Positions 34,642-45,900 of a DNA stretch of 64,000 nt are shown in pieces. Positions within the stretch are counted from its first letter, which is position 1. Each line of letters starts with the position of its first letter. The stretch is taken from NCBI RefSeq assembly GCF_905163445.1, contig NC_053195.1:9476501-9540500 (forward strand), read 5' to 3'. A program made the translations under genes and the position numbers. The DNA is from Pararge aegeria. Lineage: Eukaryota > Arthropoda > Insecta > Lepidoptera > Nymphalidae. The notes beneath the pieces are model-generated. The model made no database searches and had not been told where the DNA came from. It saw only the letters and a program-made list of their open reading frames with translations.

Positions 34642-34854
34642 CAATTAGGCCATAGCACAGGTGTAAAGGGAAAAACTGTAGTGCACCCTAGTAGCAACTG
34701 TATATTGGTAGCTAATACTGGTAAAACCATAATTTATAGATAGATTTCTAATCCTCTGTAAATTTTCACGTAGTAACGTTATTGGCTCGATAGATCCAGC
34801 AAAACGTTCTAACATTCTATGTTAAAATAATATTGGTAACCTTCAACATAGAAG

Positions 34855-35250
34855 AGAACACCTTTGGGCTCCACACCTTAGGCGCTTTGATTCCTAGCTA
34901 CTGCAATAGTTGAAATTAGCTGGTCGCATGGCGTCGCTGGACTATTCACAAGCTGGCAAGCTGGCACTCTTGCCTTGAAGGCATTCAGGTTGTATGAATC
35001 AGGGAATACCGAAGCCGGAAGAGCGTTTCAAACCTTAGCAGTACATATCAGAAACTTAGATGAAAAGCCCTTCGTAACTTTTATAAAAAAAGAAACAAAC
35101 ACGCAACTTTTATAAAAAAAGAAACAAACGCGGACGAAGTAGACAAATATGTTCTTAAAAAATAGCAATGCGAGGAACATAACTTTTCCGTCATCTATTT
35201 GGCATGAGTATGAAGGAAAACTACGAATCTCGGCGTAATCATGTAGGTAC
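34855..35250. repeat. Decayed dispersed repeat with local duplication
   Basis: GCATTCAGGTTGTATGAATC and GGAAGAGCGTTTCAAACC recall a repeat seen in many moth genomes. A 25-base block (35076-35100) is repeated exactly at 35105-35129. Confidence 0.4.
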
Positions 35251-35587
35251 GTCACCGAGTCACTATCTCTCGCTTTAGAATGGGTATTACTTGGACCGTT
35301 TAGGAGCTTTGGAATTAATTATTCTTAATTCAAAAAATTATATAAGCCCATCATCTAAGCCTTTAATCCTCTTACCAGGTTTACCTATTTTTGGTACAAA
35401 ATAAGTAAAATATTTTATGTTAAGTTTTTTTTAGCTGCTCTACACGAGATTTATTTCATTGTAATCCGATTATCGCTCTTTGAGCTTAAACCTATCAAAG
35501 GAACTCTGTTATTCTTCGTTTGCTCAAAGAAATAGTTCAATTGATGTTGAAACTTCGCCTATAATTCTTGCTCTAGCAAAGCAGCGA

Positions 35588-35911
35588 CCCTGCTAATATT
35601 ATAAATGCGAAAAACATACTTACTTGTTTTTAAACCTTCTTTAGACGGCTGGTGCAGTGGCGGTCTTATAAGGGGGTGGGGGTGTTGGGTTCAATACCCG
35701 GTGGCGTCTATTTGAAATTCATAATTACCGAATTTCCACTGGTGGGAAGCTTCGTCCGTGTTCAATTACCATTCAACCGAAAAGACGTGCCGCCATGCGA
35801 ATTGCGGGACGATGCCGCGTAGAACCGATTGGGGTTCCATACATCAAACAGGTTATCCCGCTACCATTACTGACCAACAGTGCTGTCAAGGGTTTCCTTG
35901 TAGAGGAAAAA
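35588..35911 (+). mobile_element. Helitron 5' scrap followed by SINE family C
   Basis: TGCTAATATTATAAATGCGAAA (35590-35611) is a Helitron 5' end. From 35642 a diverged family C SINE runs: GACGGCTGGTGCAGTGGCGG head, GGGTTCAATACCCGG B box, GGTGGGAAGCTTCGTCCGTG, AACAGGTTATCCCGCTACCA. Confidence 0.65.
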
Positions 35912-36439
35912 AAGTGAGTTTTGTGTGTATCTATTTAATGCGGAACGCGGGAACGTCTCAGAGAAGAAGATAGAGCTAGCAACTTTCAACGTCACAGACT
36001 ACTCTGTGCAAAAATTTAATGAAATTGAATACAATATGTAGATACTTTTATAATTCTACAAGTTATTTGATTGGTGGATATCCATTTAATTATTCTTGGT
36101 TCAAGATATTCCTTATATAAATGTAGTGCAAAAATTCGCCTACCATTTGTAATTAGCATTGCAGCAGCTTACAATAATGCACTATACTTTCAATAAGCGA
36201 GTTTCATTCGCTTCTTGCACTCAACCAGATCAATAATATCGTTATCCTATTACAGCGCTTTGATATTAAACCCGTTTGCAGAATGGTATTGTCTATTTTG
36301 TTTTTTTTGTTGCACTTCAAAGATGCTTTCAATTTCAATGTAAGTTATGTCATAGTAATATTCATAACTAACATTTACATAGAAAAGTCTTATTATAATA
36401 TAAAGGACTACGTAATCGATAAAAAAGCTTGGATGTAAG

Positions 36440-36700
36440 CTTGTTTTTAGGTTGCTCTTCTAATAATTTGTAATGACAATGTGAGATGGTGATAACAAAA
36501 AAGAATACCCGGCTAACTTTGTTGTGAGCTTCTTCTTAGACGAGGACGCGTTCAGAACCCTGGTAGCTTTATTTTAAGTTTACGAATATGGTTATCGCCA
36601 TCATCTCACTCCGTGTACACATTTGTCATGGAATGTACGCATCAAAAGTGCCATCTATGGGCCGGGCCTACTTGAATAAAGATATTTTAGACTTTTTATT
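36440..36700 (+). mobile_element. LINE 3' end (plus)
   Basis: CAATGTGAGATGGTGATAAC, GGTTATCGCCATCATCTCAC, ATCAAAAGTGCCATCTATGG and CCTACTTGAATAAAGATATT. Same 3' UTR family as 13281-13500, opposite strand. The coding part is lost. Confidence 0.7.
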
Positions 36701-36900
36701 AATTTTCTTAATTATTGAATTATATCGCCTCGCGAAAGATAGACACGAATTTACGAAGCTGACTGCCAACCTTCGCTAGTCGGAGAGGCACCGCAAGAAG
36801 AAGAAGAAGAGAGACTTTTTATTACATTTCAACTTAGTGCAAGTATCAAACAACAAAATTAGACCATCATCAGAGGATGATGCGTATAAATTAATTCATT

Positions 36901-37133
36901 TCATCATCATATCACCCCACCACACGAACCCAGTTGGACTCCACACACCTTTGAGAAAATTATCGAGAACTCCCAGGCATGCAAGTTTCCTCACGATGTT
37001 TTCCTTCACCGTTGAAACAAGTGATTTTTGAATTACTTAATAAAATGCACATAATTTAGAAAAGTTAGAGGTGCGTGCTGGGATTCGAGCTCGGAAAGTG
37101 AAGTCGAGCTCCTACCCATTGAGTTATCACCGC
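36901..37133 (-). mobile_element. SINE family B, internally deleted
   Basis: CATCATCATATCACCCC, ACTCCACACACCTTTGAGAA, GTTTCCTCACGATGTTTTCC, GTTAGAGGTGCGTGCTGGG and the head CCCATTGAGTTATCACCGC. The segment between the tail and the CCAGTTGG region is missing. Confidence 0.8.
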
Positions 37134-37565
37134 TTTTTTTTATTTACACACCCAGAAAGGCATGACAGTTTCCCAGTGCCTTTCCCCATGCATTTATAAC
37201 CAGTGTTTATAACACAATTAAACAAATAATAAAATAAAATCTATCACACACACTAAGTAAAAATAACAATTAAAAATCCAAAAAATACTTTGTTCGTAAC
37301 ACATCCTAATTCCTAAGCAGCATTCAATAATGAGCAATAGATTCAATAAGAGAGTTTCATTCGCCTCTTGCACTAAACCAGATCAGTCTCAAGTTCATCC
37401 GATTAGCGCGCTTTAATCTTTAAACTCGTTTATAGAAATTTTGTTGATTTTTTTTCTTTGTTTCACTTTATAGTAGAGCGCAAAGATATTTTCAATTTGA
37501 GTTCAAACTACGTTATTTATTGTAGGCAGCAGGGAAGGATGCTGCTCACTAGCAAAAGAGCAAAA

Positions 37566-37617
37566 TGGTGTGCTAATGAAGAGGCCTTATTGAAATGGCC
37601 TCTTCATTAGCACACCA
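37566..37617. repeat. Perfect fold-back, 21-bp arms
   Basis: Arms 37566-37586 and 37597-37617 (TGGTGTGCTAATGAAGAGG core) are exact complements, ten-base loop. Confidence 0.9.
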
Positions 37618-37659
37618 ATCATCAGTTGATATCACAGTTGAGTTTTATATAGGTTCGGC

Positions 37660-37899
37660 TAGTGTACATGTGCAGATGCATTGGGAGTGTGTTAAAATCT
37701 CTAAAACATAATATTATACTACTAATAAGTATAACGTGGCAATGCTGTGGAATGAACTCCCTGATGACATTCGACGCTCTAAATCCATTGCGATTTTTAA
37801 AAGTCGTGTAAGGAGGCACTATTTGTCACTATAAACATATTAATATTATATGTATATGTATGTGTATTTATGCATATTTATCTATATATATATAATGAA
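37660..37899 (+). mobile_element. LINE ORF C-terminus and start of 3' UTR
   Basis: The frame reads YNVAMLWNELPDDIRRSKSI then AIFKSRVRRHYLSL, stopping at 37831-37833. This is the usual C-terminus of an insect CR1/jockey-like reverse transcriptase. The 3' UTR is broken at about 37900 by the insertion up to 39832 and resumes at 39833. Confidence 0.7.
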
Positions 37900-39832
37900 A
37901 ATGGTCATCGTTTGAGGCTCAATCACGCCTAAACCACTGATCGTATCGACATGAAACTACCACCATTCGATGCGAAATGTTTCCTAGATGGTTTATGGCT
38001 ATCTATTTTTTGAATTCCAACATTCCTTCATTTTTTTATTGCTGTTTTACTTTTATGAACATTTATCCTGCTAATAAAAACAAAAGATAATCATTTTCTC
38101 TTGATTCTTTTGTTTTCATGGATTTCAACAGAGTGTATTAAACGGATTATGGTTTTTTACATTCAGCTAAGAATCTACTCACGGTAGTGGAGAACGGCTG
38201 GACCAATTGGGCTTTTTTTTTTATCTTCAGAATTGTCAGGAGAAAGTTTTGTATGTAAGAAAATTTTAAAAAAGCCCGAAAAAATGTGAAAATTTCGATG
38301 ATAATCGAAGAATTCCCATCTATATAGTCACTCACCACGAAATCTTGGGAACCATAAGACTTAGAAACGTGAAACTTGGTAGGAATATTACTTTTGCTAT
38401 GTAGAGGTCAGCTATGAATAGATTTTAAGAAATTCATTCCCCAAAGGGGATTGCGGGGGCGTTAACAATGAACAATTCCCGTTTTTAAACTATAGCTCCT
38501 ATAGACTTCAAATTTGGTAGGAATCTTCTGTAAGAGGTGTAGAAATAGGCTATGAACGAATTTTACGATAGCTCACCCCACAGGGGGTTGCGCGGGTGGG
38601 TATTAACAATTAATATTTTTAATTTTCCAGCTAAAGCTCCTACAAGCTCCAAATTTTGTAGGAATTTTCTATAAGTGATGTAAAAATGATTTATGAACAA
38701 ATTTTACGATATCCCACCCCAAAGAAGATTGCGGGGGCGTTAACAATGAAAATTTTCAATTTCCAAGCGATAGCTCCTATAGACTCCAAATTTAGTGAGA
38801 GTATTCTATATGTAATATAAAAATGATCTTCGAGCGGATTTTACAATGAATCACCTCCGATAAGGTTCGCGGGGGTGGGTGTTAACAATAAAAAATTTCA
38901 ATTTCGAAATATAGCTTCTAAAAATTCTAAATATGGTAGGACTCTTTTATTATTCACATAAAGAACATTTCAAAATGGATTTCAATAAAGTCTACTTCCG
39001 ACAGGAATTGCGGGGGTGGGTGTTAAAATCTAAAACTTTTATTTCTAACCTGTAACTTCTACAGACTCCAAATTTGGTGGGGATCTTCGTGTATGTAGGG
39101 ATATTCGTGTATTTCCTTACAACAATCGTCTTTTTGGCAGCGGAGAAAAAGTCATTGAGAGGTTTCAAAAACTTAACTTTACATGTAGCTATCCAATCAA
39201 CGGACTAAGAATTTTACATTCATTTTACTTTTGCAGACTACATAACCGACGAATTCTTTTATTGCGGGATCGCGGAAATGTAACAGATTAAAATGAATGC
39301 ATTTTCCAAGCACATGAGATGTGGAAAAGAAATTTAGTTACTTATTCCAATAGAATTCATAAAAAACATGCACAATTAATTTTCTATAAAAAATTGATGT
39401 CACGGAGAAAATTTTAGTTAACAGAAAATTCGTCGCACTTGAACCTAGACAGATTTCAACTTCACATATGAGACTTGCAATGACTTTAACTTAAACTTTC
39501 AATGCTCATTTCAAATTTTTTTCTTCATGTCAATTATTATTAATTTTTGGAAGAAAGGCACGGAAATGTTATAATGATTGCACATTGAAAGTTACAATGA
39601 ATATTAGTGAGAAAAATCACCTGGATGAAAGATACAGGCTAAATCGATGGAATTTGGAATTTGAGTAAGTCTAAACAATATCGATGCTTACAGTTCTATC
39701 CGCGGGGCCTATTTATGTTCATACAAAAAAAAAAAAAGGAGAATAATAAAAATATGAAAAAATAAAATGAAACATAAAATGTAATTTATTTCCTTTTTCA
39801 ATTCGCCTAGCGAAGCGGGCGGGAAACGGCTA
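37900..39832 (+). mobile_element. Helitron-like element of about 1.9 kb with internal minisatellite
   Basis: Begins near GGTCATCGTTTGAGGCTCAA, then TCACGCCTAAACC. It ends CTAGCGAAGCGGGCGGGAAA then CGGCTAGT, with the CTAGT end of lepidopteran Helitrons. The flanks are TA-rich and join into one LINE 3' UTR. No Rep/helicase ORF, so non-autonomous. The exact 5' boundary is uncertain. Confidence 0.6.
38345..39090. repeat. Minisatellite, about 139-bp period, about six units
   Basis: The phrase AATTTGGTAGGAAT or a variant recurs at about 38374, 38513, 38654, 38790, 38931 and 39070. Between them come CACCCC, then TTGCGGGGGCGTTAACAAT and TATAGCTCCTATAGACTCCA. Units are diverged from each other. Confidence 0.85.
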
Positions 39833-39882
39833 GTTATATTTATATATATTATATTATTACATTTATTAATTTATTATTTATG

Positions 39883-39929
<47 letters not shown>

Positions 39930-40104
39930 ATATATATAATTGCGATTTCCCGTCTCTCATTGCCTTATTCCAATAGTTAAGGTAGCCTGGAAGAGATCAC
40001 TGTTAGTGATAAGGCCGCCTTTTGCATATAATTTATGTTAATGTAAGTGTTCCTGTGTGTGTTTCCTTTATTATGCAATAAAGTTGTTTAAATAAATAAA
40101 ATAA
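39833..40104 (+). mobile_element. LINE 3' UTR, second half
   Basis: Continues the 37660 LINE: GTAGCCTGGAAGAGATCACT, TTAGTGATAAGGCCGCCTTT, then GCAATAAAGTTGTTTAAATAAATAAA at the end. It includes the (AT)n tract. Confidence 0.7.
39889..39926. repeat. (AT)n microsatellite
   Basis: Uninterrupted AT run of about 38 bases inside the LINE 3' UTR. Confidence 0.9.
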
Positions 40105-40358
40105 AACGTGGACTGAGGTTGTGTGGTTAAGTGGGAGGATCGCAGCAGGGCGATTGGGAATGTATCATTTCTGAATTTTCTCTTGTCTGGTCTGGTGGGA
40201 GGCATCGGCCTTGGCTAGTTATCACCCTACCGACAGAGGCTTAGCAATTTAGCGTTCAGGTACAATGTTGCCCAGAAACAGACAACAGGTTAGCCCATTA
40301 CCATCTAAGACTGCATCATCTCTAACCAAGCAGGAAAGGCTGCAGTAAAGAAAAAAAA
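40105..40358 (+). mobile_element. SINE family C
   Basis: Directly follows the LINE tail: TTGTCTGGTCTGGTGGGAGG, CTAGTTATCACCCTACCGAC, AACAGGTTAGCCCATTACCA, ACTGCATCATC, then a poly(A)-like run. Confidence 0.75.
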
Positions 40359-41894
40359 AATTGTAGCATCTTTCTCGCAATTTCTTCAACGTAACAAAAC
40401 AACAACTGAGTTCTTCAAACGAGTTTAGATAAAAGCGCAGATTACTGCAATTAAATTGACCTTGTCGATTGAAACTCAATTTTATTTTTGCACATTATTG
40501 TAAGCTGATGCATTGCTAATAATTAACAAATCGCTGGCGAGGGTTGATGATTATTAGGCGATTTCTGCGGTATATTGACTTAGTGTAGCAAGTTTTTTTA
40601 TTATTTTTTTTAATATAAAATATATTTGATCCATACTTTTATTTGCTTCTCGTTCTCTCCGGATGATTTAACAAAGCAACCTACTACTATTTTGGTTCCT
40701 CTGGTATGTGAGAGAATGACTGGAGATAGATGCTTTACTGCTGCAGCTAAAACTAGTAGTTTTCTACTTTCGTAGTCTTAAGTATGTATATATAGAGTTG
40801 TTTGTCAAGAATTTATAACGTATCTATAGATATGATATAGCCGTCATTAAAAAGCTCAAATAGAATTTAAACACCACTCCGTTCAGAGTTTAAGATTAGC
40901 TCAACGAGTGATGTAAATGAAATATTATGAAATTGGTCTTACGAACGAAACAGCCACTTTAAAGCAGAGTTAGCTCAAACATTTAATAACATTCTGAACT
41001 GCGCTTTCACACTACAACGGTTTACTTACAAATTAGACATGATTTTCACGCTAGGATGCAGTATTATATTATGAATTATTAGAATTAGCAAGTTTATTTT
41101 AAATGTGAGCGTTATAGTGGGTGGTATATACGACGTTCGTGATTCAATCTTAAGTTAATTAGTTTTGAGCCAGCCTACCGCGATTACCTCTTTGAAAGCG
41201 CTAATTAATTCTCAAGGAGTTTATACTTCATCATCCTCTCGGGCAAAGGTCTACTCTTAGGTATAGGCCGTAGTCCACTACGCTGGGGAGAACAAAAGGG
41301 AGATACAGGGCCACGTCGACTTCCCACTGCGCCTGTGTGCGAAACCTGGACGTCTCTTTTTTTCACGAATCTACATTTTTCAACTTATTCTTTCTTCTCT
41401 TATTTTGCTTATTATATTTGTTAATATAATTTGTATATACTTAAATGTTCTTCAGTTTCTATACTATATTTTCCTAAATAGGTAAAACAGGTTTGCTTCC
41501 TCTTGCCAATTCTCGCGACTGCGAAAATAAAATCTCCGAAACCAAAGAATTTTCTTTATAAATAATACGCAAACAACTGCAAATCGCATTTACTGTATTT
41601 CCGGACTGCTGTCTGACTTGAAAGTAAATGTCTAGGAATTAATAATCAAAACATTTACATTATTTTCATCAGTAGATGCTAGAAGAAAGTTCGAGTTTGT
41701 CGCCATTGTTCATAAACCACAAACGTGAATATTATCTTGGGAGACTTGTAGAATAAACGCAATATATATGTTTTGTTATTTGTTATTTAGAAAGCATATG
41801 TTGCGCTTATTGTAGCTTATTACCGATACTACACTAGAAAGAATATGTTGTTGCGTAAGTGTAACTAAAATAATTTTGATGACGGCGCCCCTGT
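40359..41894. other. Intergenic, no gene seen
   Basis: A possible reversed SINE tail lies at about 41230-41350 (GGCCGTAGTCCACTACGCTG). No coding signal. Confidence 0.45.
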
Positions 41895-42100
41895 TATAGC
41901 ACACTTTGAATACAGGGGCACGACGCGCGGCCCTGTAGATCTCTTCGGCATGCAGGTTTTTTCAATGTTTTGCTTCACCGTTAAAGCAAGATATATTTAA
42001 TTGCTTAAAACGCACAATACTTTCAAAAGTAAAGAGATGCGTGCCAGGTTTGGCAGTCGGTCCTCCATAAAGTGAACCCAGACTCTAGGCTTTCACCGCT
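41895..42100 (-). mobile_element. SINE family B, degenerate
   Basis: CTTCGGCATGCAGGTTTTTT, CACCGTTAAAGCAAGATATA, TTGCTTAAAACGCACAATAC and CTAGGCTTTCACCGCTTA. The tail half is replaced. Confidence 0.7.
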
Positions 42101-42220
42101 TAATTCACACTTACATATTGAGCTTAAATTGTCCACATTTTTGTATTTAGAGGATTGAATGTTACTTGAAGTGAAGATAAAGTTGAAGTTTCGCGCATGT
42201 AGCAACAGAGCAACGGCGAT

Positions 42221-42260
42221 ATATTGCAAAGTACCTAATCTATTAGGTACTTTGCAATAT
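42221..42260. repeat. Perfect fold-back, 19-bp arms, two-base loop
   Basis: ATATTGCAAAGTACCTAAT at 42221-42239 and its exact complement at 42242-42260. Confidence 0.9.
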
Positions 42261-42809
42261 CTAGAGAGTTCAGAGTGACAAAAGCTACAGGCTACTCTTA
42301 TCTTGGAATATTTCAAATTACCATTGTTTGTGCTAACTGTATATGTATGGAATTAAGGATATTATGTAAACGAAATAATAAAATAAAAAAACTGTTCGGA
42401 TCAAAAGGTTTATGGAACAGAATTTAAAAAAAAACAATATGTTTAAAACTAATATTTTTTTAATTTAGGATCACAAATGTAGGTAAAATTTAATTTAATG
42501 TTATATTATGACCATAACACCCCGATGGATTTGTAAATACGGTACGGTACGATATTAAAGATAAATGAAATCGTGAATCAATAAAGTTGAGTCTCATTTG
42601 ATATTGAAGTGCTTATAATAATTATTTATATACAGCTAAACATCTTTCCATTATAATTTAGAATGGATTAAAATAACAATAAAATAGTAAAATCCCCTAT
42701 GAAACCCAACACGATAACTTACCTTTACGAAGTTTAAAATTAAACAGGAAATATTAAAAGTATAAATTTTATTTACATTAACCGAAACCGCATGTGTAAC
42801 AAAATCTAC

Positions 42810-42815
42810 TTTATT
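42810..42815 (-). terminator. Poly(A) signal of the split gene
   Basis: AATAAA on the minus strand, 83 bases beyond the stop codon at 42898-42900. Confidence 0.6.
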
Positions 42816-42897
42816 AGGGATGGACGGAAAATGTCACGCTTTCTGCATTAATTGCGCAGCTACGCGACACTTTGTAGATTTGCGCATATATGCACTT

Positions 42898-42983
42898 TTA
42901 ACGGCAGTCGCAAGAGCAACGCTTAACGCGCTTTTGGCGATGCAGCAGTGAGTCTACGCTGCGCACAGAGCGAGGTTGCATAT
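42898..42983 (-). CDS. Terminal exon of the split gene
   Basis: Strong acceptor gtttttttcag|AT. Reads MQPRSVRSVDSLLH, then RQKRVKRCSCDCR and TAA. The two leading bases complete the codon begun by the T left by the 45683 donor. Confidence 0.75.
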
Positions 42984-45900
42984 CTGAAAAAAACAATTTT
43001 GATTCAAATATTATTCAGTTTTAAAGTTAAATCTGAATACAAAAAGCGGCTGAGAATATTCTAATTATGAGCATTGCCGCACAGGACAATGGCGAGTGGT
43101 GTGCACTTCATGTATGCACAAATTTGCTGCCTATCCTACAATTTCTAGATAACTCGCATAGGAGGGGGTATTTTTTCAATTTTATGCCATCTTCCTGCTT
43201 CAATTCTATCCTGTAGTGCTGTGCATGCGCATGCTTCTCATCTAAGACCAAATTTTCATAAGAAAATAAGAAGTCACTATATCGTCTACCTCTATAGAAA
43301 AAAAAAAGCGTTATTGGCAAGGACAATAATGTCGTGGCGCACATGCTGGTCCTACTGGTCAAAAACGCAACGCACATCACTGCTTGAACAGCATGGGACA
43401 CCATTTCAGAAAGGCGAATAACAATTAAATATTTGTGAAGTTGTAAGGGTTTCCTTTTTGACAATATCTTCAGTGGCGTGCATAGAGGATGTGCACAGGG
43501 TATGCAGATATAAAATGAAGGAAATCTACAGTAAGAGATATTTAATTTTTTATTTTTATTTATATATTTGTATAAAAACAATGTTTACTATGACCCACAA
43601 ATATTTGAATAGATTCAGGTAAAAAGTCGTAATTTAGCCATGGTGTGGGTGAGTATCTGACTCCTAACTAGTTATAACTGTATTTAGGATATCCATATAT
43701 TCTACCGCGGACTAGTGGCATGAACAGGATTCATATTTTAAATACTGTAATGTAATGTAATGTACTGATAAAGTGCACTGTTAAAACACATCACTTATTT
43801 CTAAGAACTTAATAACAAAACATGATTAAAGAGTAGGTCTATATACCTATTATTTAATCATTATTTATAACTCTTATAGCATTATCTCACCTGCATACCC
43901 TGTGCATACCCTCTATGAAAGCCATTGAATATCTCTATATGTATATCACTAAGTTTTAAAGCGTATTTCCTTTGATAAAATAAATTTATATATATATAAT
44001 ATTTTAAAGTCCTATAAGCTAAGACTTTTTACTTTCACTAACATTCCCCAAAAACACGAACGACGGACGTTAAAAGTGATATTTATTTAATTATTTGTCT
44101 ACGTTGAAAGCCTTCGTTCCCATTCAGTCACTTAGATTGACCGATAATTAATCTTATAACTTAAAGTCCCTTGTAAACCGTTTATGCTTTTGGATTTCAT
44201 CGTGAAAATATATTGCCGCTCACGCCCAATGAATTTCATATTAGGGCCGAATAACTTAATAAGTCTTTTAAAAGTTTATATTAAACTGGCATATTTTAGG
44301 TATATAGGTAATAATTACTAAGAACTACTTATAGTACTCATCATCATCATCATGAACCCATTCCCAGCCCACTACTGGACACGGGTCTCCTCTCAGAATC
44401 GGAAGTGTTGAGACCGTAGTCTACCACGCTGGCCAACTGCAGATTGGTAGACTTCACACGCCGTTGAGGACATAATGGAGAACACCCAAGCATGGAGGTT
44501 TCCACACGACGCGCGTGTGCCCGCCGTTGAAAGCAAGTGATATTTCAATTGCTTAAATTAAAACCGCACATAAGTATGAAAAATCAGCTTACTTCGTATC
44601 ATCGCTTATAGTAATAACAAATTGTAAATATTACTAAGAAAGAGTTTAAAAACAGATAGATAGGTTACCTATTCATTGTCCATCGGAAAACCGTTATCTA
44701 AGGTGATTCTTTCAGAGGCCACTTTATGACTAAAAAGCAAGAATACGTCCGTGTGTCTGTGATACAGACTGATTATGTAAATATGGCCTATTGATCAAAT
44801 ACTATTATTGTAGATTATAGATTGCAGATAATAGGGACTCTGGGGAAATCATCGCGTGAATAATGTACCATGAGTCATGACAAAGACAACTAATTGAGGA
44901 ATTGTGATATTACGATAATAAATAATGGAAGACTCTTCGGGAGAAAGAATTAATTTCTAATATGTTTAATTGAATATAAAGAACCTTATATTCTTTAAAA
45001 CTTGTTTATATACTTAATGTAGAAAAACTATTCAACTTATAAACATATTCTCTGTCTATTAAAAATCCACCTGAGTTTTATACCAATAAATAAATAAAGT
45101 TACACCAAAAAATAAATCAAATTAATTGTGTTTGCCCTGTGGAGGCTTCGATTGTTTTAAAAGCTTGTAAACATTCAAAATGCCCGAAGTTTTTTCCGCT
45201 TTCATACGTTTCTTTAAATTTACTCAAAGGTCATCTAACATCATCTTCGTAACCTATTAAGATACCTTACGAGATCTTAATAGAAGAGAGGAATTAACAG
45301 CTTATACTTTTTTCTATAGTGATAATTGCTGGACCAAGCACATCTGCTTGGTCCGAAAGTCGTCAATGATCACTATAGAAAAAAGCTCACCTGAGGGTAA
45401 GTGGAAACTCATCGCCTTTAACCAGAGCAACTTCGTAGGGTATGCGAGAGCCAAGTTCTGCAAAGTGCCGCATGTCCATAAATCTAGGGCGTAGGTAAGC
45501 CTCGTGTGCCTCTAATTACACCGGCAAACACACCTTTCAGACCGGAACACAGCACCGCCGGTTTGCGGCAGAAACAATCATGGCGGTTATGCTTCCCCGG
45601 ACGAGCTCTTTCACAAAACTCTTAACTGTTACTAAGAAGGCAGTACCTATATTAGTTTATGTACTAAAATTTGTATACTTACAATGAGGCCTCTGGTCTA
45701 CTGGCATCTCTTGGGGCAGCAGAAGAGTGCGAGGTGCCCGCGGCACTTGTTCTCTGTCTTGGGCTTGCGCCTGCTCAGACTCAACTTCGGCCGCTGCTAG
45801 AGTGTTCACGATGGTCTTCACCTATGAGCCAATTAATAAACATAATGTATTCCTTTTTGCTAGGCATTAATATACATACCCAAATACATACATACATTTT

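Noticed and set aside
43108..43581. 157-codon minus-strand ORF
   Set aside because: It runs through two hAT-like MITE segments and an intron of the split gene, with no family features; chance reading.
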